Below are positions 17,522 to 26,233 of a stretch of DNA of 64,000 nt, one piece after another (the first letter of the stretch is position 1; the number at the start of each line of letters is the position of its first letter). The position numbers and the translations under genes were made by a program. The DNA is taken from positions 3,534,001 to 3,598,000 of the forward strand of contig NZ_CP132942.1 of assembly GCF_040359615.1 (NCBI RefSeq), given 5' to 3'. This DNA is from Tunturibacter psychrotolerans (lineage in GTDB: Bacteria; Acidobacteriota; Terriglobia; Terriglobales; Acidobacteriaceae). Below the pieces are notes generated by a model, which saw nothing but the letters and a program-made list of their open reading frames with translations, ran no database searches and was not told the DNA's origin.

Positions 17522-18040
17522 CTACCAGGTGGAGTAGGAGGTGCCGTCGGAGGCGGTTTGCTGGGCGCCGCTGTGGACGTCGTCGATGCCGGAGTCAGTC
17601 TGGTCGATGCTGGAGAGGGTGTCGTCCTGGACGGGCATCCAGGTGTCGGAGCGATGGGTGAAGGGGTCGACCGGCATAGCTTTGAGGTAGCCGGCCTGGA
17701 CGAGGTCGTCGAGGGACTGGGGGGCCTTGGCTTTGTCGACGGTGTAGGAGTCGATGGCCTGGCGCATGGTGTGAAGATCTTCTTTGAGGACAGCCTCTTT
17801 GGCGTTGCGGATGTTGCTGGTGTAGGCGGGGATGGCGATGGCGGCGAGCAGGCCGATGACGACCATCACGATCATGAGTTCGAGCAGGGTGAAGCCTTGC
17901 TCGGCTGTCCGGGTGGAGCTCTGTGGAAGAGAAGCAGATTCCTCCGCTGCGCTACGGAATGACAACCAAATGCGGGCCCATGACGAACGGGATGGGAGCC
18001 GGGAAGAGTGGCTGGAGCGGATTTTGGGGGTGGCTACCAT
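17522..18040 (-). CDS. Type II secretion/type IV pilin-like protein, GspG type, long leader
   Basis: 172 residues. Prepilin cleavage site and hydrophobic helix are unmistakable: EQG^FTLLELMIVMVVIGLLAAIAIP, with the conserved Glu at +5. The C-terminal part has the GspG pattern AVLKEDLHTMRQAIDSYTVD, LDDLVQAGYLKAMPVDPF and a closing GTSYSTW. The leader before the cleavage Gly is about 49 residues, far longer than usual; it includes LSFRSAAEESASL, which is the translation of a dispersed palindromic repeat (17938-17964). The start is supported by an ATGGTAG overlap with the stop of the preceding gene. Predicted inner-membrane pseudopilin, last of the coupled trio with the secretin. Confidence 0.83.
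   Translation of the reverse strand: MVATPKIRSSHSSRLPSRSSWARIWLSFRSAAEESASLPQSSTRTAEQGFTLLELMIVMVVIGLLAAIAIPAYTSNIRNAKEAVLKEDLHTMRQAIDSYTVDKAKAPQSLDDLVQAGYLKAMPVDPFTHRSDTWMPVQDDTLSSIDQTDSGIDDVHSGAQQTASDGTSYSTW
17938..17964. repeat. Dispersed palindromic repeat inside a pilin leader
   Basis: ATTCC...GGAAT arms around CGCTGCGCTAC, ending AATGACA. This kind of sequence is known to me as a common intergenic repeat motif in several bacterial phyla. Here it is in frame within the N-terminal leader of the pilin gene on the minus strand. Confidence 0.45.
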
Positions 18041-18591
18041 GTGTTGTACTTCGTTCCGTCGAGTGCGGTTCCGGTGCTCTTGCTGTGGACGTCAAAGACG
18101 TTCTGGCCGCCGAAGGAGTCGGAGTCCGTGTCGTCCTGGTTGGAGCGCAGGCCCCAATCGGTGTTGTTGGTGAAGGGGTCGACGGGGATCTTTCGTAGAA
18201 ATTTTACCTTTTTCCCCTGAGCTGCGGTGACCTCGACTCCGTCGACGAGGGTTTGGAGGTCGGGCGGGTAGCCGAGGGAGTCGGCCTTGATCTGGAAGGC
18301 TCCCTTGTCGGCGGCGTCCTTGTAGTGGTCGATGGCGTCGCGCATCTGCCATAAGTCGCGGCGGAGTTCGCGCTCCTTGGTACGTTTGACCTGGAAGCGG
18401 GCGATGGGGATGGCTGCGGAGGCCAATAAAGCGACGATGGCGACGCAGATAATGAGTTCAACGAGGGTGAGGCCGGACTCGGGGCTAAGTGGTTGCGAAC
18501 GAATCGGCCGCGTGCCCCGCGCCCGTGAGCTTGAATCCTTCTGCAAGCTCTCGGTGGGCCGTGAGGCACACGGGTTGGTACAAAGCGTCAC
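18034..18591 (-). CDS. Type II secretion/type IV pilin-like protein
   Basis: 185 residues. Cleavage region PESG^LTLVELIICVAIVALLASAAIPIA with Glu at +5, then charged helix RTKERELRRDLWQMRDAIDHYKD and a GspG-like C-terminus (KFLRKIPVDPFTNNTDWGLR, closing GTKYNTW). It is clearly a paralogue of the next gene: both end in a T-x-Y-x-T-W motif. The leader is about 40 residues. It starts with GTG, overlapping the secretin stop as GTGA, and its own stop overlaps the ATG of the following pilin, so the three genes are translationally coupled. Predicted part of a pseudopilus feeding the secretin. Confidence 0.83.
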   Translation of the reverse strand: MTLCTNPCASRPTESLQKDSSSRARGTRPIRSQPLSPESGLTLVELIICVAIVALLASAAIPIARFQVKRTKERELRRDLWQMRDAIDHYKDAADKGAFQIKADSLGYPPDLQTLVDGVEVTAAQGKKVKFLRKIPVDPFTNNTDWGLRSNQDDTDSDSFGGQNVFDVHSKSTGTALDGTKYNTW

Positions 18592-21035
18592 TTGACATGC
18601 ACCACGGCCTGCGAACCGACGGCCGGAAGATTGGCCTGCGCGCTGTTGAGAGCGCCGACTTTGACGAGTGAGAGTGAGGAGTCGCCGGCAGCTATGGCCT
18701 TGAAGGTGAGGGTGCAGAGGCTGCCTGTTCCGCTGACTCCGGCGGTGTTGGGCGGACGGATGGAAGAGATAGCGACTAGCCCTTTGTCTTCGCGGTGAAC
18801 GAGCGAGACTGCCTGCCCGTCCTTGCCGAGGAAGGTTCCGGCGTCGACGTTGACGAGCTGCAGGAGTGCAGGGTTGAACTGAAGCTGGAGCGGAACGGAG
18901 AACACGTCGTGTCCGTTGCCGAGCATGACGGCGACCTGGAAGGTGCTTCCGACGGCCTGGGTGGAGTCGGGCGGGACGACCGTGAAGCTAATGGGCGGGC
19001 CGGCGCCTGGGACTGCTGCTGGAGCGGGAGTCTGGTTGGCAGGAGGCTGGCTTGCGGGCGGTGTCTCTGGAGTCTGCGCACCGGGGACGTAGGAGGCTGG
19101 CGGACCGGCGGGCTGGGCCTGTTGGCTAAGCTGCTGGACCATGGCGCTGGCAGCGTTGGCGGCGCTGGTTGGACTGCTGGCGGAGCGCGGTCCATTAGCG
19201 TATACCGGCTCGGAGTTGTGGTCGTTGGCAGAGACATCACGACGCAGCTCGATCGACTGGCCGGTGCCGGTGTCGATGGGGCGAACGTTGACGCGCGTCA
19301 GGACCGATTCGCGAACGATGTGGGGGATGATGATGAAGACGATTTCAGTCTTGTCGTTGATCTTGTCGCGAGAGGTGAAGAAGTACTTGAGGATGGGAAT
19401 CTCGCCGACGCCGGGAGTGCCGTTGATGTTGAGGGAGTCGGATTTGGTGATGATGCCGGCGAGGAGGCTGGGCTCGCCATCCTTGAGGGTGATGACCTGC
19501 TCCGAGGTGCGCTGACCGATGACGGGTTCGGAGACTCCGCTGATGGTCACGGTGTTGATCTGGGAGAGCACCTCGATCTTCATCTTGAGGGTGACCTCGC
19601 GGTCGTAGTGGACCGTGGGGGTCATGTCGATATTGACGCCGATGTCGATGTAGGTGAACTGGGTCTGCACGCCGATGCTGGCGACACCGGTGGAGACGCC
19701 GGCGTTGTAGGAGCCGGTGGCGACGGGGATCTTCGATCCAATCTTCATGGTCGCGCGCTGACCGTCGGTGGCGCGGATGCTGGGGTTCTGGAGGACACGG
19801 GTGTCGGCGTCACTGAGCAGCGCGTTGAGGGTGCCACCGCCGATGCTTACGGCGAAGTTGTTCGCGTTGAGGTGGGCGAGGGTGTTGAGGGTGAAGTCGG
19901 AGGTGGTGGTGGAGCCTGTACTGGTGCCCGTACTACTGCTGCTGCTCGTAGTGGAGTTCGGATTGGCTTGTGGGGTGAGAGTGATGGATTGGGGGAGAGT
20001 GATGCCGAGGTTGTGCTCGACGTTCTTGTTGACTTCGAGGACGGCGACGTCGACGACGACTTCGGGACGGGCGCGGTCGAGATCGTTCAGCAGTTTCTGC
20101 GCCAGGAGAAGCTGATCGGGCGTGGCGCGCATGACGATGGCGTTCTGACTGGGAACGAGATAGATCTTGACGCTCGGATCAAGCAGGTTGCGGATGGCGA
20201 TGACGACTTCATTCGCGTCGTTCTGCTGGCTCGCGTTAGTGAGATAGAAGGTTTGGACGGCCTGCTCGTCGAGGTCGGTGCGCTTGGTGCGCGAGTTGGT
20301 AGCGACGAAGATGGTGTTCGGCGTGATGGCCTTGTAGAAGGTGCCGGAGATGGTGCCGACGATGCGGAGGGCGTCTGAGAGGGTGACGTTGGTGAGGTCG
20401 ACGGGGATGCGCTTGGAGCTGTAGTCGGGATCGAAGAGGACGTTGAGGCCGGCTGCTTTGCCGATGGCCTCATAGATAACCTTGACGTCTTCGACCATGT
20501 GAAGCGTGATGGGATCGTTCGAGACGGGCTTGAGTTCTACGGGGCCGGAGATGGATCCGATAGTGCTGAGGGTCTCGTTCTGTTGCGACATCTGCTCTTT
20601 GGCTTGAGGAGTATTGTCGCGATCGATCTGCTGCTGTTTCTGGATCGCATCGATCTCCTGCGCGGCTGCCTGGTTGCCGGGATCGATCTGTTGGGCTCGG
20701 GTGAACTGCGTGAGTGCGCCGTTGAGATCACCGCTTTGGCGAAGGACGCGACCGCGATCGACGTGAGAGACGGCGGCTTGAAACCGCATGTGATCGAAGT
20801 GCTCTCTGAAGCGAAGGTCTTTGGGCTTTTTGAGGACGGCGTTGTGATAGTCCTCGTAGGCGGCGTCAAAGTCCTGGCGCGCCTCAGCGTCCTGACCGCG
20901 CTTGTCCCATGTGGAAGCTGACTGGGCGTGGGCACGCGCTGTGCTTAGGCCCGCGATGCCGCAAAGGAGCAAAGCAGGGAGGACGCGACGAAGCGATGTC
21001 GATAGTTTGCTGATTGATTTGTACAGGCGACCCAT
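18588..21035 (-). CDS. Secretin (GspD/PilQ-like) with N-terminal TPR and C-terminal cohesin-like domain
   Basis: 815 residues from the ATG at 21035 (MGRLYKSISK), chosen because a signal sequence (VLPALLLCGIAGLSTARAHAQ) follows; a 55-residue upstream extension is possible. Order: signal; TPR-like helices (QDFDAAYEDYHNAVLKKPKD, then GDLNGALTQFTRAQQIDP); a secretin/TonB short N-terminal domain (YEAIGKAAGLNVLFDPDYSS); N1-type domain (VVIAIRNLLDPSVKIYLVPS); secretin core (RATDGQRATMKIGSKIPV to FIIIPHIV); a Pro/Ala-rich linker; and a C-terminal beta domain (SFTVVPPDSTQAVGSTFQVA to VKVGALNSAQANL) of cohesin type. It forms an outer-membrane ring for protein export or pilus passage. A Ser/Thr-rich insertion (TTSSSSSTGTSTG) sits in the secretin N domain. 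First gene of the coupled trio. Confidence 0.88.
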   Translation of the reverse strand: MGRLYKSISKLSTSLRRVLPALLLCGIAGLSTARAHAQSASTWDKRGQDAEARQDFDAAYEDYHNAVLKKPKDLRFREHFDHMRFQAAVSHVDRGRVLRQSGDLNGALTQFTRAQQIDPGNQAAAQEIDAIQKQQQIDRDNTPQAKEQMSQQNETLSTIGSISGPVELKPVSNDPITLHMVEDVKVIYEAIGKAAGLNVLFDPDYSSKRIPVDLTNVTLSDALRIVGTISGTFYKAITPNTIFVATNSRTKRTDLDEQAVQTFYLTNASQQNDANEVVIAIRNLLDPSVKIYLVPSQNAIVMRATPDQLLLAQKLLNDLDRARPEVVVDVAVLEVNKNVEHNLGITLPQSITLTPQANPNSTTSSSSSTGTSTGSTTTSDFTLNTLAHLNANNFAVSIGGGTLNALLSDADTRVLQNPSIRATDGQRATMKIGSKIPVATGSYNAGVSTGVASIGVQTQFTYIDIGVNIDMTPTVHYDREVTLKMKIEVLSQINTVTISGVSEPVIGQRTSEQVITLKDGEPSLLAGIITKSDSLNINGTPGVGEIPILKYFFTSRDKINDKTEIVFIIIPHIVRESVLTRVNVRPIDTGTGQSIELRRDVSANDHNSEPVYANGPRSASSPTSAANAASAMVQQLSQQAQPAGPPASYVPGAQTPETPPASQPPANQTPAPAAVPGAGPPISFTVVPPDSTQAVGSTFQVAVMLGNGHDVFSVPLQLQFNPALLQLVNVDAGTFLGKDGQAVSLVHREDKGLVAISSIRPPNTAGVSGTGSLCTLTFKAIAAGDSSLSLVKVGALNSAQANLPAVGSQAVVHVK

Positions 21036-21376
21036 GCTGCTTCCGTTTTCGTCCTTTACACCGTAAAGATTGTGGCGTTTGCCGGAGATAACGCCCGCCG
21101 GGAAGATTTTTCCGGCTTCGGCGCTGCCTGTGGGGGCCGTGCCTGCCAGGCTGTCGCGCTCGGGTGAGTATAGCATTCGCTCCAAAGTCGACCTCGTCAA
21201 AAAAGTTTGTAGGAACCGTGAATGTCTACGGTCGTTTTGAAAGCACGGCTCACGGTGGCAGAGATTTTAGTGACTCATGACGTCAGGTATGACTGACGAA
21301 CCAGGGTTGTGGTTAGACGCGTTTCGCGTCCGCCCGGTGAAACGAAAGTTGCAGGCATGTTAAAGTAAGAGATTGC
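21036..21376. other. Divergent regulatory region between the secretin unit and smpB
   Basis: 341 bp without a gene. On the minus strand an extended -10 element TGC-TATACT lies at 21167-21175 with no good -35, a plausible promoter for the secretin unit (leader about 125 bases). A perfect hairpin GACGCG-TTT-CGCGTC is at 21316-21330, upstream of smpB, without a T-run. Confidence 0.5.
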
Positions 21377-21916
21377 ATGCCACGCTCTATGTCCAACACG
21401 ACAGCCGCCCACCAGCCAAAGCCGGTGGTGAAGGAGAAAGACCGCGACCCGGTGGCGGCGGGTAAGAGAGACGCTGCGTTCAACCGGTCGGCGAGTTTTA
21501 ACTATTTTTTGACCGATAAGTTTGAAGCCGGGGTGGCGTTGCGTGGGACCGAGGTGAAATCGATCCGCGAGGGTAAAGCCAATCTGAAGGACGCCTATGG
21601 GCTGCTGAAGGACGGCGAATGTTTTCTGCTGAACGCGCACATCGGACCGTTCTCTCATGGGAATGCGATGAACCATGATTCGCTGCGTACTCGGAAGCTG
21701 CTGCTGCATAAGAACGAGGTGCGGAAGCTGGAAGGTATGACGAAGCAGAAGGGATTTACGCTGATCCCGACACGGCTTTATTTTCGCAATGGGCGTGTGA
21801 AGTGCGAGATTGCGTTGGCCAAGGGCAAGCAGGAGTACGACAAGCGCGCAACCGAACGCAAGCGCGAGGCCGATAACGAGGCGAAAGCAGCGGTAGCGAG
21901 GAGCCAACGAGGGTAG
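21377..21916 (+). CDS. smpB: SsrA-binding protein SmpB
   Basis: 179 residues. SmpB binds tmRNA and brings it to stalled ribosomes. The family core is complete: FNYFLTDKFEAGVALRGTEVKSIREGKANLKDAYG, the HIGPF motif, NHDSLRTRKLLLHKNEV and LYFRNGRVKCEIALAKGKQEYDKR, ending with the basic C-terminal tail that enters the decoding centre. About 35 extra residues precede the core (QPKPVVKEKDRDP), longer than the E. coli protein. Start ATG at 21377 with AAGAG eight bases upstream; a second ATG four codons on is an alternative. No tmRNA gene is visible in the window. Confidence 0.95.
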   Translation: MPRSMSNTTAAHQPKPVVKEKDRDPVAAGKRDAAFNRSASFNYFLTDKFEAGVALRGTEVKSIREGKANLKDAYGLLKDGECFLLNAHIGPFSHGNAMNHDSLRTRKLLLHKNEVRKLEGMTKQKGFTLIPTRLYFRNGRVKCEIALAKGKQEYDKRATERKREADNEAKAAVARSQRG

Positions 21917-21979
21917 CTCTACTTTCGTTGTAGTTCTAGTTGCAAAGTGATCAACATGCAGTCGGGTTACGATAGATGC

Positions 21980-23536
21980 ATGGACACGAAGCTACTTTTT
22001 CAGGATGCTGCCAGTTTTCAGACGCCAATGCTGGCTGTGTTTGCCGTGGATATTGCTGTAGGCAAAGATGCCGAGCCTGTGGTGGCTTTGCTGACGACCT
22101 CGGATGCGGTGGCGGGTGCTGCGGCGAAGGTGTTGGCGTCTGGCGAGTTCAAGGCGGCGGCAGGCGAGACGTTGCTATTGCATGCTCCGAACGGGTTGAA
22201 GACGGAGCGGTTGCTGGTGGTCGGGCTGGGGAAGGCGAAGGGGCTGTCAGTCGATGAAGTTCGGAAGGGTGCCGGGACCGCGGTGCGTGCGGCCAAACCT
22301 CTTGGAGTAAGAGAGCTGGCGATTGCGTTTCCTGAAGACCATGCGTTGGATGACGAACATCTGGAGACGCTGCCCTGCATGCTGCTATCGCGTGTGCTGG
22401 TGGAAGGCGCGGAGGTGGCGGAGCTGGACTGGGATACGTACCGGAGTGAACGGAAAGACCGATCGGTACGAGCGCTTTCTGTGATCGCGAAGGAAGCGGA
22501 GAAGTCTACGAGGGCAGAGATACAGGAAGGCTTTGATGCAGGCTTGATTGTTGCAGCGGCGCAGAACTTTACGCGAACGCTGGTGAATGAGCCGGGAAAT
22601 GTTTTGACTCCGACAGAGCTGGGCAAGCGCGCCGCGGCGATGTGTGCAGAGGTGGGCTTGAAGTGCGAGGTGCACTCGACCGCGAAGCTGCAGGAGCTGA
22701 AGATGGGTGCATTTGCCGCGGTGGCGCAGGGCTCGGAACAGCCGCCGGCATTGATTGTCATGACGTATGAGCCGAAGCTGGGTAAGGGCGAGTCGTTTGG
22801 TGCGGACTCGCCGGTGCTTGGGCTGGTGGGCAAAGGAATCACGTTCGATACGGGTGGGATCTCGATCAAGCCTGGCGACGGCATGGAGAAGATGAAGTAC
22901 GACATGGCTGGGGCGGCGGCGATGATCGGCGCGATGCGGGCGATTGCACAGTTGAAGCCGAAGGTGAAGGTGATCGGCATTGTGTGCTCGGCGGAAAATA
23001 TGCCGGATGGAAAGGCATATCGGCCCGGCGATGTGGTTACGGCGATGTCGGGTAAGACGATTGAGGTAATTAACACCGACGCTGAGGGCAGGCTGGTGCT
23101 GGCGGATGGGTTGCATTACGCGAAGACGCTGGGTTGTACGCATCTGATCGATGCGGCGACGTTGACGGGAGCTTGTGTTGTGGCTTTGGGAATCGTGAAT
23201 GTTGGGTTGTTCTCGAATGATGAAGCGACATGGCAGAAGTTTACGGACGCCGCGAAGATCTCGGGCGAGAAGTTCTGGAGACTTCCCTGCACCGATGACT
23301 ACAAGGATCAGATCAAGAGCCATATCGCGGATATGAGGAATACGGGCGCGAATCGTTGGGGTGGGGCGATCTCGGCGGCGATGTTCTTGAAGGAGTTTGT
23401 GGGTGAGACGCCGTGGGTGCATCTGGATATCGCTGGATGTGCCTGGAATGATGAGAATAAGCCCTGGCTTGCGAATGGGCCGAGTGGGATTGCGGTGCGG
23501 TCGATTCTGGAGTGGGTGCGGGCTTACGCGGCTTAG
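21980..23536 (+). CDS. pepA: Leucyl aminopeptidase (M17), PepA
   Basis: 518 residues from MDTKLLFQ at 21980. N-terminal M17 domain (APNGLKTERLLVVGLGK, VRKGAGTAVRAAK), then the catalytic domain: GLVGKGITFDTGGISIKPGDGMEKMKYDMAGAA carries metal-binding Lys and Asp, and the M17 signature NTDAEGRLVLADGL carries Asp, Glu and the catalytic Arg. Length is normal. It releases N-terminal amino acids in the cytoplasm using two metal ions; some homologues also bind DNA. Lies 63 bp after smpB. An upstream in-frame ATG at 21947 gives 11 extra residues but no better ribosome binding site. Confidence 0.93.
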   Translation: MDTKLLFQDAASFQTPMLAVFAVDIAVGKDAEPVVALLTTSDAVAGAAAKVLASGEFKAAAGETLLLHAPNGLKTERLLVVGLGKAKGLSVDEVRKGAGTAVRAAKPLGVRELAIAFPEDHALDDEHLETLPCMLLSRVLVEGAEVAELDWDTYRSERKDRSVRALSVIAKEAEKSTRAEIQEGFDAGLIVAAAQNFTRTLVNEPGNVLTPTELGKRAAAMCAEVGLKCEVHSTAKLQELKMGAFAAVAQGSEQPPALIVMTYEPKLGKGESFGADSPVLGLVGKGITFDTGGISIKPGDGMEKMKYDMAGAAAMIGAMRAIAQLKPKVKVIGIVCSAENMPDGKAYRPGDVVTAMSGKTIEVINTDAEGRLVLADGLHYAKTLGCTHLIDAATLTGACVVALGIVNVGLFSNDEATWQKFTDAAKISGEKFWRLPCTDDYKDQIKSHIADMRNTGANRWGGAISAAMFLKEFVGETPWVHLDIAGCAWNDENKPWLANGPSGIAVRSILEWVRAYAA

Positions 23537-23553
23537 CCTTGGCGGACCCTTCA

Positions 23554-24015
23554 ATGAAGATCATTCGTGCAACTCCGTCTCAGAGGATCGAGGCGGAGCT
23601 TTTGCTGAATGAATACTACGAAGCTGTGGACGTGATGAAGAGAGATACGCCTGCGGCGATTGCCGGCTATCTGTCGGATGAATCCTCGGGGCTTTGGATC
23701 GCATTCGTGAATGAGTTGCCTGCAGGCTGCGTTGTGCTTCGGCCGCTACCGACGATCGAGGCAGCGACGGAGTGCAAGCGGCTTTATGTTCGACCGCAAT
23801 TTAGGGGACGCGGGATCGCAGAAGCCTTGCTGGATGCGATGGAGGAGTACGCACTCGAGAAGGCTGCCAATTGGGTGTATCTGGATAGTAAGGATGATCT
23901 GAAAGATGCTCTTCGGATTTACGTCCGGAGAGGCTATCAACCGTGCGCGCGGTACAACGATAATCCGCAGGCGACGGTATTTCTTCGAAAGAGTCTGCGC
24001 TCAGCCGCTGATTGA
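23554..24015 (+). CDS. GNAT-family N-acetyltransferase
   Basis: 153 residues from MKIIRATPSQRIEAE at 23554. The acetyl-CoA-binding motif A is visible as ECKRLYVRPQFRGRGIAEALLDAM (R/Q-x-x-G-x-G/A), followed by a motif B helix with YLDSKDDLKDALRIYVRRGY. Substrate not predictable. It starts 17 bp after pepA and is probably cotranscribed. Normal length for a single-domain GNAT. Confidence 0.85.
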   Translation: MKIIRATPSQRIEAELLLNEYYEAVDVMKRDTPAAIAGYLSDESSGLWIAFVNELPAGCVVLRPLPTIEAATECKRLYVRPQFRGRGIAEALLDAMEEYALEKAANWVYLDSKDDLKDALRIYVRRGYQPCARYNDNPQATVFLRKSLRSAAD

Positions 24016-24039
24016 CCGCGAAGTACGTGCGCGGTTTGG

Positions 24040-26055
24040 TTACATAACTGGGGGGGCTTCGATGCCTAGGTAGTCGAGGGCGCGGGTCATCTCGCGTTGG
24101 GCTACTGCGGCAGTGGCCAGGAGGAGGGATTTGCGGGTGGGGTCGGTCTCGTTGAGGACGTGGTGGCGGTGGTAGAAGTTGTTGAACTGTTGGGCCAACT
24201 GGAAGGCGTACTTGGCGAGATAGGCTGGCTCGGCAGTGGCGATGCACTGCTCGATTAGCAGGGTAAGTTTTGAGGCGAGGAGCCAGGTCTCCCAGAGGCT
24301 GCTTCCCTCTTCGGTGTCGAGGATGTTGGAGAGGTCTAGTGTGGCAATGACTGCGAGGGATGCGGCTGCGGTCGTGTTCGCTTTGCGGAAGATGTTGGCC
24401 GCGCGAACGATGGCGTACTGGACGTAGGGGCCGGTTTCGCCTTCGAAGCTGAGGGCGTCTTTGAAGTCGAAGGCGATGACGGTGTTGCGGGTGAAGCGGA
24501 GCATGAAGTAGCGGAGAGCGCCTACTGCGATTTGGGTCGCGATGGTGAGGCGCTCGGCTGGTTCGATCTCGGGGTGGCGGGTATCGACTTCGGATTTTGC
24601 GGCGGCGATGAGGCGGTCGAGGAGGTCGTCGGCTTTGACGCCGAAGCCTTTGCGGCCGCTGACTTCGATGTAGGATTTTTTCTGATCTTCTTCGCTGATG
24701 GCGTAGCCGAGTTCGACGGCGCAGCGGGGGGTAAGGGCGACCATCTCGTAGCTGAAGTGGGTGTAGCGGTCGGCGGCTTCGGTGTAGCCCATGCCGCGGA
24801 GCGCCGCGATAACGTTGTTCTGGGGGTCGTTCTGGCGGGAGTCGATGACGTTGTAGATGGCGTCGGCGTGGCCGAAGCTTGGGTGTGGGGTTTCGCCGTG
24901 GACTGCGGAGATCCAGCAGCAGCGATCGGGATACTGATTGAATTTTAGATGGCCGAAGTCCTTGCCGGAGAGGAGGCCGAACTTCCAGAGGTGGTAGGCG
25001 ATGTCCTTGCCGACATAAGTGACGGTGCCGTTGGAGCGGACGATGACCTTGGCGTCTTCGTCGGGGAGGCTGGAGTCTTCGGTTGCGATTTCTTCAGCGG
25101 AACCTGCCCGGCGCATGACGTAACAACCTTTGTTTTTGCCGGCGGTTTCGAGATAGAGGACACCTTTTTCGAGCATGAGCGTGCGGGCCGCGTCCCAGAA
25201 GTGGAGGGAGAGGATCTCGCTTTCGCGGGGGAGGAAGTCGTATTCGATGTTGAGGCGCTGCATGGTTTCGAGATGGCGGCGAAGGACGGCGGTGGAGATG
25301 AGGTCGGCTATGTCGGCGGTGTCGTTTTTTCCCATCTCGAGCGCGTGGAGGGTGTCGAGACGGATCTGCTTGCGGGCGTCGAGATGATCGGCGTCGGCGG
25401 TGTACCACTGGGAGACGCGGGCGTAGAGGTCCCAGCAGTAGAAGTCGATGCGCTGGTTGGTTTCGATAAGTTCGGTGAGGAGTTCGCGGGTACTGGAGAG
25501 GGTTTTGCCTTCGAGGTAGACGAGGCCTACGACTACGTCTGCGACCTGGACGCCGGTGTTGTCGATGTAGTTCTGAACGCCTACTTCGTAGCCGGTTTTG
25601 AAGCGGTCGGGGCGGAGGAGGCGCTGGAAGGTGTCGCCGAGGATGGCGTTGCGGAGGTGGCCGATGTGGGCGGCTTTGTTGGGGTTGATGCTGGTGTGCT
25701 CGACGAGGCGGAAGCCGGGGCCGCCGATGTCGGCGTGCTGGTCGGCGGCAATGCGGCGGACGGTGGCGGCGCGGTCGAGACGGATGTTGAGGTAGCCTGC
25801 GCCGGCTACTTCTACGCTCGCGATGCCTTCGAGCGATGGAAGGGCCGCGGTGAGCTCGGCTGCGAGTTCGGTGGCGATGGCGCGGGGGGCTTTGCGGAGG
25901 CGCTTGGCGAGTTCGAAGGCGACGGGGAGGGCGAGTTCGCCGAGGGCGATGCTGGGCGGCTGCTCGACCACGAGATTGGTCAGGGTGACGTCGTACTTCG
26001 CTAGAAGGATGGCCTGGATTTGGGCCAACAAAGACTGCTGGATTGTGCGATACAT
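24040..26055 (-). CDS. argS: Arginyl-tRNA synthetase
   Basis: 671 residues. Class I synthetase charging tRNA-Arg. Domains: N-terminal additional domain (1-95, with ALGELALPVAFELAKRLRKAP), catalytic Rossmann domain with the HIGH motif at 130-133 (NPNKAAHIGHLRNAILGD), and a C-terminal DALR anticodon-binding helix bundle (FNNFYHRHHVLNETDPTRKS to TRALDYLGIEAPPVM). KMSKS is degenerate here, as in most ArgRS (around GRKGFGVKADDLL). Length is slightly above the family average. Essential; single gene. Confidence 0.94.
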   Translation of the reverse strand: MYRTIQQSLLAQIQAILLAKYDVTLTNLVVEQPPSIALGELALPVAFELAKRLRKAPRAIATELAAELTAALPSLEGIASVEVAGAGYLNIRLDRAATVRRIAADQHADIGGPGFRLVEHTSINPNKAAHIGHLRNAILGDTFQRLLRPDRFKTGYEVGVQNYIDNTGVQVADVVVGLVYLEGKTLSSTRELLTELIETNQRIDFYCWDLYARVSQWYTADADHLDARKQIRLDTLHALEMGKNDTADIADLISTAVLRRHLETMQRLNIEYDFLPRESEILSLHFWDAARTLMLEKGVLYLETAGKNKGCYVMRRAGSAEEIATEDSSLPDEDAKVIVRSNGTVTYVGKDIAYHLWKFGLLSGKDFGHLKFNQYPDRCCWISAVHGETPHPSFGHADAIYNVIDSRQNDPQNNVIAALRGMGYTEAADRYTHFSYEMVALTPRCAVELGYAISEEDQKKSYIEVSGRKGFGVKADDLLDRLIAAAKSEVDTRHPEIEPAERLTIATQIAVGALRYFMLRFTRNTVIAFDFKDALSFEGETGPYVQYAIVRAANIFRKANTTAAASLAVIATLDLSNILDTEEGSSLWETWLLASKLTLLIEQCIATAEPAYLAKYAFQLAQQFNNFYHRHHVLNETDPTRKSLLLATAAVAQREMTRALDYLGIEAPPVM

Positions 26056-26115
26056 GCTTAGGGGTCACCACTCTGGAAGATGGGTTCAGTTTACTAGAGG
26101 CTTGGGGAAGATGTG

Positions 26116-26169
26116 TCCTGCCGGACGGGTCCACTGCGCGTGGGGCGGCAACTTCGTGGCGTGTGTACC
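26116..26169. repeat. 54-bp structured intergenic repeat, copy B
   Basis: TCCTGCCGGACGGGTCCACT..., with first hairpin CCAC-TGCGC-GTGG intact and the second hairpin weakened (CAAC-TTC-GTGG). Lies 64 bp beyond the stop of the minus-strand YbhN-like gene, again between two minus-strand genes. Confidence 0.82.
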
Positions 26170-26233
26170 GGTCGGAGTGGCACGATTGGCGAGGGGCCTC
26201 GCGTTGCTCGGCTTTTATTTGATCTCTCGTCTG

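Noticed and set aside
18795..20378. A 527-codon open frame on the plus strand, antisense to the secretin gene
   Set aside because: It is Gly/Asp/Val-rich without any domain and exactly antisense to a gene with clear secretin motifs; codon bias of the real gene produces the open frame.
25094..26134. A 346-codon minus-strand frame within argS
   Set aside because: Arg/Pro/His-rich shadow in another frame of argS.
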